Assembly (NCBI GenBank): GCA_002413185.1
Contig: DHWM01000013.1
Span: forward strand, 1 to 12,806
Direction of reading: 5' to 3'
Source of the DNA: Actinobacteria bacterium UBA5182
GTDB lineage: Bacteria > Actinomycetota > UBA4738
DNA: 12,806 nt
The notes beneath the pieces are model-generated. The model saw only the letters and a program-made list of their open reading frames with translations. It was not told the origin of the DNA and searched no databases. A program made the position numbers and the translations under genes. Shown here piece after piece: positions 4,770-12,649 of this stretch (the first letter of the stretch is position 1; the number at the start of each line of letters is the position of its first letter).

Positions 4770-7700
4770 ATGCCGACGTACCGCCCGGTGGACCCAAAGC
4801 CGCACTTCCCTTCCCTCGAGGAGGGAATCCTCGAGTTCTGGAGGTCCGAACGCATCTTCCAGCGCAGCCTCGAACTGCGGAAGGACGCCCCGGAGTGGGT
4901 CTTCTACGAGGGGCCGCCCACGGCGAACGGCGTCCCCGGCGTTCATCACGTCGAGGCTCGGACCTTCAAGGACATCTACCCGCGGTTCAAGACCATGACG
5001 GGGCACTTCGTGGCCCGCAAGGCGGGATGGGACTGCCACGGGATCCCGGTGGAGATCGAGGTGGAGAAGGCGATCGGCACCAAGACCAAGCGCGACATCG
5101 AAGCCTTCGGGATCGCGAAGTTCAACCGCCTGTGCCGGGAGTCCGTGAAGCGCTATGTCGCCGAGTGGGACCGTCTCACGGAACGGATCGGCTTCTGGCT
5201 GGACCTCGACGACGCCTACTGGACGATGGACCGCGAGTACATCGAGAGCGTGTGGTGGGCCCTGAAGCGCCTGCACGAAGGCGGGCTGCTGATCCAGGAC
5301 GACAAGGTGACCGCGTACTGCCCTCGCTGCGGCACGCCGCTGTCGGACCACGAGGTCGCCATGGGCTACACGACCGTCACGGACCCCAGCGTCTTCGTGC
5401 GGTTCCCGGTGGTGGAGGGCCCTGCGGAGGCGGAGGGAGCCGCCCTGGTGGCATGGACGACCACACCATGGACCCTCATCTCGAACCAGGGCCTGGTGGT
5501 CGCTCCCGACCAGTCGTATATCCGTATCCGGACCGGGTCCGAGGAGCTGATCGTGGCGGAGGCACTCCGATCGACCATCCCGGACGGAGAGACCGTGGCC
5601 ACCTTCACCGGCGCCGCGCTTCTCGGCGCGCGATACGCCCCGCCCTACGAAAATCCCGATGGGAACACCCACCGGGTCGTGGGGTCGCACCTGGCGTCGG
5701 TCGACGAGGGCACCGGCGTCGTGCACATGGCGGCGGCATTCGGGGCCGACGACATGGAGATCGGGAAACGGGAGGGCTGGCCCACGTACAAACCGGTTGA
5801 TGACGAGGGCAAGTTCCGGGAACCGGCGCCGGAGTTCGTCCGGGACCTGTTCGTCAAGGATGCGGACCCTCGTATCGTCGATGATCTTCAGAATCGGGGT
5901 CTTCTGGTCGCTTCCGGCGAATACGAGCACACCTACCCGCTGTGCTGGCGGTGCGACACACCGCTCCTCTACTACGCCCGCCCCGCCTGGTACGTCCGGA
6001 CCACGGCGATGAAGGAGCGCCTGCTCCAGGTGAACGAGGGCGTGAACTGGTACCCGGACCACATCAAGCACGGCCGCTACGGGGACTGGCTCCGCAACAA
6101 CGTCGATTGGGCGCTCTCCCGGGAACGGTATTGGGGAACACCACTCCCGATCTGGCTGTGCCCGAACGGGCACGAGACGAGCGTGGGATCCCTTCGAGAA
6201 CTGGGCGAGATGGCGCAGCGGGACCTGAGCGACCTCGATCCGCACCGTCCCTACATCGACGAGGTCACGTTCGCCTGCCCGGAGTGCCGGGAGGAAGCGC
6301 GCCGGGTGCCGTACCTCATCGACGTGTGGTTCGACGCCGGAGCCATGCCCTACGCCCAGTGGAGCTACCTGGGACCCGGATCCGAGCGCGAGGAGACCTT
6401 TCGGCGGCGATTCCCGGCGGACTTCATCGCGGAGGCCATCGATCAGACCCGCGGCTGGTTCTACACGCTGATGGCCGAGTCGGTGCTGCTGTTCGACCAG
6501 ACCTCCTACCGGAACGTGGTCTGCCTTGGCCACATCGTGGACAAAGACGGGAGGAAGATGTCGAAGCGCCTCGGCAACATCCTGGATCCCTGGGAGGCCA
6601 TCGACCGCCACGGCGCCGACGCCTTGCGGTGGTTCTTCGTGGCCGGCGGCTCGCCGTGGGCGCCCCGCCGCCTGTACCTCGAAGCGATCGAGGACGTGGT
6701 GCGACGGCTCTTCCTGACGCTGTGGAACGTGTACGCGTTCTTCGTCACGTACGCGAACCTCGATGATCCGGATCCCCTGAGCACCCCGCCTCCACCCGAG
6801 CGTCCGTTGCTCGACCGGTGGGCGCTGTCGCAGCTGCACCGGACCACGGCGGACGTCCGCGAGGCCATGGAGTCCTACGATGCCACTGGGGCGGCCCGGT
6901 GTATCGAGAGGTTCGTGGAGGATCTGTCGAACTGGTACGTCCGGCGGTCCCGGCGCCGCTTCTGGGATCCGTCACGGGACGGCCCTGGAGCGGAGGATGA
7001 CCCGGGAAGGCGGTCAGGCAAGGCTTCGGCCCACGCCACCCTGTGGGAATGCCTGGTGACTCTGAGCGGCCTGCTCGCACCGATCACGCCGTTCCTGGCC
7101 GAGGAGCTGTACCGGAACCTGGTGGTGCCCGTGGACCCCGGGGCGGAGCCTTCGGTCCACCTGACCGACTTCCCCGTGGCCGACCCCGGCCTGATGGATC
7201 CGGCCCTCGACGAGGCCATGGCGCTCGTCCGCGACGTCGTCTCGCTGGGCCGAACGGCCCGGACGGACGCGAAGGTGAAGGTCCGCCAGCCGCTCGCCAG
7301 GGCGATGGTCCACATTCCCGGCGATCCCGGACGCCTCGATCCATTGCTCTCCCTTGTCGCCGAAGAGCTCAACGTCAGGGCCGTGGAGTTCGCCGAGTCA
7401 GCACAGCATCTCTCACGTTGGCGGGCCAAGCCCAACTTCCGGCTGCTCGGTCCGCGCCTCGGGTCGAGAGTCCAGGAGGCGGCCGCCGCGCTAACCGGTG
7501 ACGACGGTTCCGTGGCCGCTCGCCTCGCCGCTGGCGAACCGGTCACGCTGGCCCTGGCCTCTGGTGAGGTGGTCCTGGATCCGGCCGACGTCGAGCTGGT
7601 GCAGCAACCCCGGCGGGGCTGGGACGTGGCGACCGACGGCACGCTCACCGTGGCCCTCGACCTCGATCTGACCGAGGACCTGAAGCGGGAGGGGCTGGCC

Positions 7701-7961
7701 CGGGAGTTGGTGCACCATGTCCAGAACCTCCGCAAGAGCGCCGGGCTGGACGTGGCCGACCGCATCGTCCTGAGCGTCGAAGCGGAGCCGGGGAGTCCCG
7801 TGTCGGTGGCCCTGGCGGCGCACCGGGCGCAGGTGGCCGCGGAGGTCCTGGCCACGGAGGTGCTCGAAGCGGCGCCGGCCGACCCCGACGGCACCGCTGA
7901 GGTGCCAATGGACGGCGTGACCGTGTCGCTGTCGCTGAAGCGAGCCCGACGGGCACGTTGA
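4770..7961 (+). CDS. ileS: Isoleucyl-tRNA synthetase, type 2
   Basis: This 1063-aa class I synthetase charges tRNA-Ile. The N-terminal catalytic part reads EGPPTANGVPGVHH; the signature is G57-V-H-H60 instead of the usual HxGH. The CP1 editing domain, which hydrolyses Val-tRNA, has the Thr-rich AWTTTPWT at 228-235 and GTGVVH...FGADD at 314-328. CxxC pairs appear in CPRCGTPLSDHE, CWRCDTPLLYY and CPEC. The KMSKR loop is at 596-600. The helical anticodon-binding domain includes LLAPITPFLAEELY, and a long C-terminal domain follows. Length and overall pattern fit the type-2 (eukaryote-like, mupirocin-tolerant) class. I chose the ATG at 4770, behind GGGAGGAG with 5-6 nt spacing; an in-frame start at 4749 lacks this. 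Expression is controlled by the T-box leader. Its stop codon overlaps the -35 of the next gene's promoter. Confidence 0.97.
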   Translation: MPTYRPVDPKPHFPSLEEGILEFWRSERIFQRSLELRKDAPEWVFYEGPPTANGVPGVHHVEARTFKDIYPRFKTMTGHFVARKAGWDCHGIPVEIEVEKAIGTKTKRDIEAFGIAKFNRLCRESVKRYVAEWDRLTERIGFWLDLDDAYWTMDREYIESVWWALKRLHEGGLLIQDDKVTAYCPRCGTPLSDHEVAMGYTTVTDPSVFVRFPVVEGPAEAEGAALVAWTTTPWTLISNQGLVVAPDQSYIRIRTGSEELIVAEALRSTIPDGETVATFTGAALLGARYAPPYENPDGNTHRVVGSHLASVDEGTGVVHMAAAFGADDMEIGKREGWPTYKPVDDEGKFREPAPEFVRDLFVKDADPRIVDDLQNRGLLVASGEYEHTYPLCWRCDTPLLYYARPAWYVRTTAMKERLLQVNEGVNWYPDHIKHGRYGDWLRNNVDWALSRERYWGTPLPIWLCPNGHETSVGSLRELGEMAQRDLSDLDPHRPYIDEVTFACPECREEARRVPYLIDVWFDAGAMPYAQWSYLGPGSEREETFRRRFPADFIAEAIDQTRGWFYTLMAESVLLFDQTSYRNVVCLGHIVDKDGRKMSKRLGNILDPWEAIDRHGADALRWFFVAGGSPWAPRRLYLEAIEDVVRRLFLTLWNVYAFFVTYANLDDPDPLSTPPPPERPLLDRWALSQLHRTTADVREAMESYDATGAARCIERFVEDLSNWYVRRSRRRFWDPSRDGPGAEDDPGRRSGKASAHATLWECLVTLSGLLAPITPFLAEELYRNLVVPVDPGAEPSVHLTDFPVADPGLMDPALDEAMALVRDVVSLGRTARTDAKVKVRQPLARAMVHIPGDPGRLDPLLSLVAEELNVRAVEFAESAQHLSRWRAKPNFRLLGPRLGSRVQEAAAALTGDDGSVAARLAAGEPVTLALASGEVVLDPADVELVQQPRRGWDVATDGTLTVALDLDLTEDLKREGLARELVHHVQNLRKSAGLDVADRIVLSVEAEPGSPVSVALAAHRAQVAAEVLATEVLEAAPADPDGTAEVPMDGVTVSLSLKRARRAR

Positions 7962-7987
7962 CCCTCGGACCGGGTCGCCGGTATCGT
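7958..7987 (+). promoter_or_regulatory. Leaderless-type promoter for the Rieske oxygenase gene
   Basis: TTGACC (7958-7963) and TATCGT (7982-7987) are 18 bp apart. Only 6 nt separate the -10 from the ATG at 7994, so transcription would start on or next to the A of the start codon. This TAnnnT-N6-ATG arrangement is typical of leaderless mRNAs in actinobacteria and explains why no ribosome binding site is visible. The -35 overlaps the ileS TGA at 7959-7961. Confidence 0.55.
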
Positions 7988-7993
7988 CATGAC

Positions 7994-9190
7994 ATGCCGC
8001 GGGCCACCGTTTCTCCCATCGATCCCACGCTCCTGGAGCCAGTGTTACGGCCCCGCCGGGAGGCCTCGCTCCTGCCGCGGGAGGCGTTCTTCGATCCGGA
8101 CGTCCTGGCCTGGGAGCTGGAACGGTTCTTCGAACACAGCTGGGTATGTGTGGGCCGCGAGGAGGACGCGCCGGACCCCGGGTCGCTGTTCACCGCCACC
8201 GTCGGGTCGGAGTCCCTCCTGATCGTGCGGGGCGAGGACGCTGTACTGCGATGCTTCTTCAACGTCTGCCAGCATCGGGGGACCCAGCTCGTCACGGAGC
8301 GAACCCGGGCTTCGAACGGTCCTCTGATCTGTCCGTACCATTCGTGGACCTACGGCCTGGACGGGCGGCTGCGCTCCGCGGAGCACATGTCGGACACCCC
8401 GGGGTTCGACGGGGCATCGTGCGGCCTCACGCCGGTGCCGGCCGAGACGTTGGGCGGGTGGGTCTTCGTCAACGTCTCCGGGACGGCCGGCTCGCTGACC
8501 TCCTATCTGGGCGACTTCCCCGACCGGATCGCCCGTCACCGCACCGGCGACCTTCGCCGGGCGGGCCGCCGCGAGTACGACGTCCTGGCGAACTGGAAGG
8601 GCCTGTCGGAGAACTTTCAGGAGTGCTACCACTGCCCGACCATCCATCCCGACCTGGTGCGGGTAACGCCGTACCGCAGCGGGCGGGACGACGAGACGCA
8701 CGGGCCATGGGTGGGCGGGCCGATGGACCTCGCTCCCGGTTGCACCACGATGTCCTGGACCGGCGTCACCGACCGGCCTCCCATCACGGGGCTCCCCGCG
8801 GAGGATCGGACGCAGGTCCACTACTACACCGTGCTCCCGAACCTCTGGGTCAGCCTGCACCCGGACTACGTCATGACCCACACCGTGTCGCCGCAGGAAC
8901 CGGGTCGAACCCACATAGTCTGCGAATGGCTGTTCCCCCAGGAGACGATGGCCGCCGACGGGTTCGACCCGAGTGATGCCATCGACTTCTGGGACACGGT
9001 CAACCGGCAGGACTGGGAGGCATGCGAGCGGGTCCAGCGCGGGATCGGGTCACGGGGGTTCCGGGGCGGGAGATACAGCGGCATGGAGGACACCATCCAC
9101 TGGCTGGCCGCCCTGTTCGCGCGGTCCTACCTCGAGGGCCGGATCGTCCGGGCCGACCAGGTCGGAATCGAGATCGAGCTCGGCCGCTGA
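7994..9190 (+). CDS. Rieske non-heme iron oxygenase alpha subunit, quaternary-ammonium type
   Basis: A 398-aa terminal oxygenase. The Rieske 2Fe-2S site is C92-x-H94 (CQHRG) and C113-x2-H116 (CPYHSW). The catalytic domain has the mononuclear-iron ligands H213 and H218 in ENFQECYHCPTIHP, with D334 in DFWDTVNRQDW as likely third ligand. The bridging position is E210 (QECYH), as in choline monooxygenase, carnitine oxygenase CntA and glycine betaine monooxygenase, rather than the Asp of aromatic-ring dioxygenases. The C-terminal WEACERVQRGIGSRGF...MEDTIHW also resembles that subgroup. I therefore expect N-demethylation or hydroxylation of a quaternary or methylated amine, but the substrate is not provable here. 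No ferredoxin reductase is nearby. The ATG at 7994 fits the leaderless promoter; a TTG at 7958 would overlap ileS. A rare TTA codon occurs at residue 18. It ends 10 bp from the convergent divIVA stop. Confidence 0.93.
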   Translation: MPRATVSPIDPTLLEPVLRPRREASLLPREAFFDPDVLAWELERFFEHSWVCVGREEDAPDPGSLFTATVGSESLLIVRGEDAVLRCFFNVCQHRGTQLVTERTRASNGPLICPYHSWTYGLDGRLRSAEHMSDTPGFDGASCGLTPVPAETLGGWVFVNVSGTAGSLTSYLGDFPDRIARHRTGDLRRAGRREYDVLANWKGLSENFQECYHCPTIHPDLVRVTPYRSGRDDETHGPWVGGPMDLAPGCTTMSWTGVTDRPPITGLPAEDRTQVHYYTVLPNLWVSLHPDYVMTHTVSPQEPGRTHIVCEWLFPQETMAADGFDPSDAIDFWDTVNRQDWEACERVQRGIGSRGFRGGRYSGMEDTIHWLAALFARSYLEGRIVRADQVGIEIELGR

Positions 9191-9200
9191 CCCTTCGAAC

Positions 9201-10274
9201 CTAGTCCTCGCCCCAGAAGAGCTCTCGAAGCGAACGGTCGCCCTGGAGGTTCTCGGGGGCATCGAGGTCAGGATCGGCATCCCGACCAGGCTCCCCGGCG
9301 GCAGGGACCACGTCCTCCTGATCGGGTTTCGCGCTCGCGGTCGGATCGGTCTCGCCTGAGTCGACCGCGTGGCTCGGGTCGGACTCGCCGGGCCACGCCA
9401 GCGTGTCCACCGCCCTCGGATCGGAGCTGGGCTCAAGCCTTCCCCGGTCCCCCACCACGGTCAGGTCGACGATGCCGGACCCGTCGTCCCCATCCGGGCC
9501 ACCGTCCGTGCCCAAGGGGTCGGCGTCGTCTGCGGTCGCCATGATGCTCTGGTCGCTCGGCGCTTTCGCCCACCACGGGCGATCGGGAGTTTCGATCTCC
9601 GCGTCCGGCTCGGCTTCTGGGAGCGAGACATCCTCAGTCTGTCTCGGCTCGGCCGAACCGGGCTCGAGGCTCGGCTCTTCGGCCGCTTCGGTCTCCGGCT
9701 CTTCGTCGATGCGGGCGAAGGGAGGAGTCCAGGCCTCCGTGAGTGACTGCGACTCCGACTCCGAATCCGGTTCCGTGCCGCGCCTCTCGTCCGCATCCTC
9801 CGGCTCAGCGGCAACGCTCTCCTCCTCGGAGGGTTCCTGTTCTGCCGGCGCATCCGGTGCGGGGCTCGGACGGCTCCGGCGAAGGTCTTCCTTCACCGAC
9901 TGGGCGTGCGACTGGATGAGCCCCGCCAGATTCTGCAGGAACTCCTTCTCCCTGACCAGGAACGCCGCGGCCCCGGCATCCTCCTCGGCGACGGCGCTCG
10001 CGGGAGCTTGGGGCTCGGGCGGAGCGAAACCTGCGCCGGGGCCGCTTGTGCCTACGGATTCCAGCTCTTCCCGCACCCGCTTGTTCTCGGCATGCAGGCG
10101 AGCGACCTCCTCGGTCACCTCGTCCAGGAACCGGTCGACGTCCCGTTCGTGGTAGCCCCGGAAGGCCAGCCGGAACTGCTTGTCCTGAATCTCGACGGGG
10201 GTGATCCGCTTCACCGGCGCGCTCATGTCCCCGGACGAGACGGGAGATCCCGTCCGCGGTTCGCTCTCCCTCAT
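9201..10274 (-). CDS. divIVA: DivIVA-domain protein with long acidic tail
   Basis: A 357-aa protein with an N-terminal DivIVA domain (about residues 23-75: RITPVEIQDKQFRLAFRGY, then RDVDRFLDEVTEEVARLHAEN), which binds curved or polar membrane and recruits growth or division proteins (Wag31 in mycobacteria). A second short helical stretch, likely coiled coil, lies at about 107-134. Residues about 135-345 are a low-complexity Glu/Asp/Ser/Pro linker. The protein ends in RSLRELFWGED. The start at 10274 is supported by a long Shine-Dalgarno; it adds 16 residues before the usual-looking start (MSAPVKRITP, ATG at 10226). It lies last in the pgeF-yggS-sepF-yggT operon, the standard place for actinobacterial wag31. 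The sequence of the tail is unlike Wag31, which is mostly coiled coil, so orthology is probable rather than certain. Confidence 0.88.
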   Translation of the reverse strand: MRESEPRTGSPVSSGDMSAPVKRITPVEIQDKQFRLAFRGYHERDVDRFLDEVTEEVARLHAENKRVREELESVGTSGPGAGFAPPEPQAPASAVAEEDAGAAAFLVREKEFLQNLAGLIQSHAQSVKEDLRRSRPSPAPDAPAEQEPSEEESVAAEPEDADERRGTEPDSESESQSLTEAWTPPFARIDEEPETEAAEEPSLEPGSAEPRQTEDVSLPEAEPDAEIETPDRPWWAKAPSDQSIMATADDADPLGTDGGPDGDDGSGIVDLTVVGDRGRLEPSSDPRAVDTLAWPGESDPSHAVDSGETDPTASAKPDQEDVVPAAGEPGRDADPDLDAPENLQGDRSLRELFWGED

Positions 10275-10279
10275 CTACA

Positions 10280-10293
10280 GATCACCCTCTTTC
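10280..10293 (-). promoter_or_regulatory. Extended Shine-Dalgarno fixing the divIVA start
   Basis: Read on the minus strand, the site is GAAAGAGGGTGATC, followed by TGTAG and the ATG at 10274. It matches the full complement of the 16S rRNA 3' end (GAAAGGAGGTGATC) at 12 of 14 positions. The alternative ATG at 10226 has only GGGGAC before it, so this site decides the start. Confidence 0.6.
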
Positions 10294-10327
10294 GATGTTC
10301 GATGCTTGGAGTCGTGCCCGCACCGGG

Positions 10328-10585
10328 TCAGCAGTGCGTGGCGTTCAGCAGGATACCCAGAACGATGAACACGATGATCGGGGAGAAGTCCATCGCGGCT
10401 GGACCCATTCGCACCGGTGGCAGGAGGCCCTGGAGCGGACGGAGGACGGGCTCGGTGAGGGCGTACACGACGCTCACCGCGCTTCTGATAGGTCCCGACG
10501 GCGGGACGGGGAAGAACGACGAGAGCACCCGGGCCAGGAGGATCAACAGGTAGATGGTCAGGAGGTAATGCAGCACGCACGACAT
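10328..10585 (-). CDS. yggT: YggT-family small membrane protein
   Basis: An 85-aa integral membrane protein with two hydrophobic segments, residues about 5-24 (LHYLLTIYLLILLARVLSSF) and about 67-81. They flank the family signature TEPVLRPLQGLLPP (44-57), and MDFSPIIVFIVL (65-76) matches the conserved second helix. The single-domain length is normal. Its molecular role is not established; it is consistently found between sepF and divIVA, and links to cell division, cofactor assembly or osmotic tolerance have been suggested. It starts 45 nt after the sepF stop and is followed by a 53-nt gap before divIVA. Confidence 0.9.
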   Translation of the reverse strand: MSCVLHYLLTIYLLILLARVLSSFFPVPPSGPIRSAVSVVYALTEPVLRPLQGLLPPVRMGPAAMDFSPIIVFIVLGILLNATHC

Positions 10586-10630
10586 GGCCGAAGGACCCCT
10601 CGTCTCGGCGCGGTCCGGGCCGCAACCGCC

Positions 10631-11110
10631 TCAGAACTGGTTGAAGAACTTTCCCTCGACCAGGCGCTCTCGCTCCTCGGCCGAGACTTCCATGTTCGCG
10701 GGAGTGAGCAGGTACACCCGCTGCGCCACCATCTCGATCTTGCCGTCCAGCCCGAACACCAGGCCAGATGCGAAGTCGACCAGGCGCCGGGCCACGGTGT
10801 CGTCCGCGCTCTGAAGGTTCATGATCACCGGGATCCCCTGGCGGAACCGCTCACCGATGTCGCGGGCCTCGTTGAACCGCTTCGGCTCCGCGCGGTGGAT
10901 CGAACCGGCGATCGGACCGCGCGATGAGGGCATCGTCCGGACGATCGTCTCCGGGCGGTCGACCGCCGTCACATCTGTCCGCCCGATCCGGCGAACCGTG
11001 GTGGTCGATTCCCCCCGACCGGGGAAGTCGGTGCCCTCTTCGATGTCCTCGAGCTCGTCGTCCTCGACCAAGCCGAGGTACTGCAGGCTCTTCTTCCACA
11101 TCCCAGCCAT
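10631..11110 (-). CDS. sepF: Cell division protein SepF
   Basis: A 159-aa FtsZ-binding protein that anchors and bundles FtsZ at the membrane in bacteria lacking FtsA. The N-terminus (MAGMWKKSLQYLGL) is a short amphipathic helix of the type that binds membrane. An acidic, Arg-containing linker (15-74) follows. The SepF core at about 75-142 includes DIGERFRQGIPVIMNL, the helix RRLVDFASGLVFGLDG and the closing strand VYLLTPANMEV. The ATG at 11110 has GGGAGGG with about 2-4 nt spacing. It begins 15 nt after the yggS-like stop, so it is part of the same transcript. Length and layout are typical of actinobacterial SepF. Confidence 0.95.
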   Translation of the reverse strand: MAGMWKKSLQYLGLVEDDELEDIEEGTDFPGRGESTTTVRRIGRTDVTAVDRPETIVRTMPSSRGPIAGSIHRAEPKRFNEARDIGERFRQGIPVIMNLQSADDTVARRLVDFASGLVFGLDGKIEMVAQRVYLLTPANMEVSAEERERLVEGKFFNQF

Positions 11111-11125
11111 GTCCCTCCCCTTCGT

Positions 11126-11845
11126 TCACCCACGGCCGGGGGACCCGAGCCGCTCGCCGAACAGGGCCGTCCCGACGCGCACCATCGTAGCGCCTTCCTC
11201 CACGGCCATTTCGAGATCGAGGGACATCCCCATGGATAATTCCTGGATTTCCGGCCACCGTCGCCGGAGGCCGTCGCGGAGCTCTCGGAGCCGGGCGAAG
11301 AACGGTCGGGCACCCTCGGCCTCCTCAGTCCGAGGTGGGAGGGTCATCAGGCCCACCAGCCGGAGCCCGGGCGATCGACCAGCCTCTTCGACGAATGCAT
11401 CGAGGTCTTCGGGTATGACGCCCCCACGGTCGGGCCGGTCCGTGAAGTCGACCTGGGCCAGCCAGCGCATGACCTTTCCGTGGGCGGCCGTCCGTTGCCC
11501 GAGCCGCATCAGCGCATCGCCCGGCTGCCCGGAATGGACGACGTCTGCGTGGTCGGCGACCCGCCGGGCCGTTCCCGTCTGCAATCTTCCGAAGAAGTGC
11601 CAGGTGATGCCGGGTGTCACGGTGGCCAGGGCGGTGGACTTGGTGGCGAGGTCGTTGGCCCGATTCTCCCCGAAGTGGGCGAGGCCGAGCTCATGGGCGA
11701 TCAACAGGAGCGACACCGGAACCGTCTTCGTGGCCGCAACCAGCGTCACCTCATCGCCGGCCCGGCCGGAACGGCGGCACGCCGCGTCGATCCTGCGGCG
11801 AACCGCGGCGATCGAACCGGTCAGCTCCTCGCGGTGGTCCAGCAA
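11126..11845 (-). CDS. YggS-family pyridoxal-phosphate-binding protein
   Basis: A 239-aa member of the PLP homeostasis protein family (YggS/PLPBP/YlmE), a single-domain alanine-racemase-like TIM barrel that binds PLP but has no known enzymatic activity. The PLP-binding lysine is K40 in LVAATKTV. Other family blocks are HFGENRAND (57-65), WHFFGRLQ (82-89), LVGLMTLPP (163-171) and the phosphate-binding LSMGMSLD...GATMVRVGTALFGER (203-232). One oddity is that the usual LQxNK after the WHF block reads LQTGT here. The start is a TTG at 11845 behind GGGGGAG, 21 nt after the pgeF stop. No ATG is available nearby in frame, so TTG looks right. Confidence 0.93.
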   Translation of the reverse strand: MLDHREELTGSIAAVRRRIDAACRRSGRAGDEVTLVAATKTVPVSLLLIAHELGLAHFGENRANDLATKSTALATVTPGITWHFFGRLQTGTARRVADHADVVHSGQPGDALMRLGQRTAAHGKVMRWLAQVDFTDRPDRGGVIPEDLDAFVEEAGRSPGLRLVGLMTLPPRTEEAEGARPFFARLRELRDGLRRRWPEIQELSMGMSLDLEMAVEEGATMVRVGTALFGERLGSPGRG

Positions 11846-11866
11846 GGCCGGCTCTCCCCCTGGCCT

Positions 11867-12649
11867 TCAGTCCAGCCGGACGGCGATGAGCGCCTGACGA
11901 CCGGTCCGGCCGTCCCGACGATGGGAGAAGAATCGTTCCGGCTCGCACGCCGTGCACGCCTCCGCCCGTTCGACGTGACGAACCCCATGCTCCTTCAGGA
12001 TGCGGGCGACCGTCCCGGAGAGGTCGAGGAGGAACTTCGAGCCCACGGCCCGGCGGAGGACCGCTCCGCCCTCCGCAGCGGCGGAGACGGAGAAGGCGAC
12101 CTCCTGGTCCACCTCGTAGTGGTCCGGGCCGACGCACGGGCCGATGACCGCTCGAACCGCGCCGCGGTCGCTGAAAGGCTTGAGCGCCGCCGGGACGACG
12201 CCGGCAGCGATCCCCCGCCACCCGGCGTGAACGACGGCCATTCGGCCGGCTCGTGCGTCGGTCAGCGCGACGGGAACGCAGTCGGCCGCCAGCACCGCCA
12301 GGCCCACCCGCTTCGACGTCGTGACCAGCGAGTCGGCCTCACCCGCCGCGTCGAAGCGGTCCAGGAATCCGGCTCCGGCCCCCTTCGAGCCAACCCGGAG
12401 CTGCCGGGCGCCATGGACCTGGCGGCCAACAGCGAAGACGTCGAGGCCCAGTGCGCTCGCCGCCACGCGGCGATTCTCGACGACCCGATCGGCTCGATCG
12501 CCGGAACCGAATCCCAGGTTCAGCGAGGCGAACGAACCATCGCTCTTTCCGCCCGTTCGTTCCGTAAACGCCACAGAGAACCCGTCCGACTCGAGACGCG
12601 CAGAGAACAGGAAGGCGACGCCATTCGGAAGGGTTCTACGCTCGAGCAT
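11867..12649 (-). CDS. pgeF: PgeF/YfiH multicopper-oxidase-like purine nucleoside phosphorylase
   Basis: A 260-aa protein of the DUF152/YfiH family. Homologues act as zinc-dependent adenosine deaminase and purine nucleoside phosphorylase in vitro, and the E. coli member edits wrongly incorporated L-Ser in cell-wall precursors. Older annotation as laccase or polyphenol oxidase is misleading. The metal and catalytic ligands are H79 (RQVHG), C124 (AADCVPV) and H141 (VVHAGWRG). Family blocks SFASLNLGFGSGD (39-51) and AVIGPCVGPDHYEV (167-180) are intact, and the C-terminal FFSHRRDGRTGR is conserved. The ATG at 12649 comes 9 nt after an in-frame TGA; no Shine-Dalgarno is evident. It is the first visible gene of the operon leading to divIVA. 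In actinobacteria it usually follows ftsZ. Confidence 0.95.
   Translation of the reverse strand: MLERRTLPNGVAFLFSARLESDGFSVAFTERTGGKSDGSFASLNLGFGSGDRADRVVENRRVAASALGLDVFAVGRQVHGARQLRVGSKGAGAGFLDRFDAAGEADSLVTTSKRVGLAVLAADCVPVALTDARAGRMAVVHAGWRGIAAGVVPAALKPFSDRGAVRAVIGPCVGPDHYEVDQEVAFSVSAAAEGGAVLRRAVGSKFLLDLSGTVARILKEHGVRHVERAEACTACEPERFFSHRRDGRTGRQALIAVRLD

Noticed and set aside
4334..4855. N-terminal extension of the DksA-like frame up to position 4855
   Set aside because: The extension runs antisense through the T-box leader and into ileS and has no family similarity; the ATG at 4333 gives a normal-length DksA/TraR protein.
4613..5800. Plus-strand open frame overlapping ileS in another reading frame
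   Set aside because: Composition is Arg/Gly/Pro-rich shadow coding; ileS in its own frame has continuous synthetase motifs over the same bases.
4356..6839. Very long open frame on the minus strand, antisense to the T-box and ileS
   Set aside because: It lies opposite a certain ileS gene, has no family resemblance, a Pro/Arg/Val/His-rich composition typical of GC-rich antisense frames, and no ribosome binding site.
9186..9206. Terminator between the convergent Rieske and divIVA genes
   Set aside because: Only 10 bp separate the two stop codons and no inverted repeat with a T-tract is visible.
9721..9860. Tandem repeat in divIVA (serial GACTCC/GAATCC-like codons)
   Set aside because: The repeats are imperfect and explained by the Ser/Glu/Asp-rich linker; no regular array or CRISPR-like spacing.
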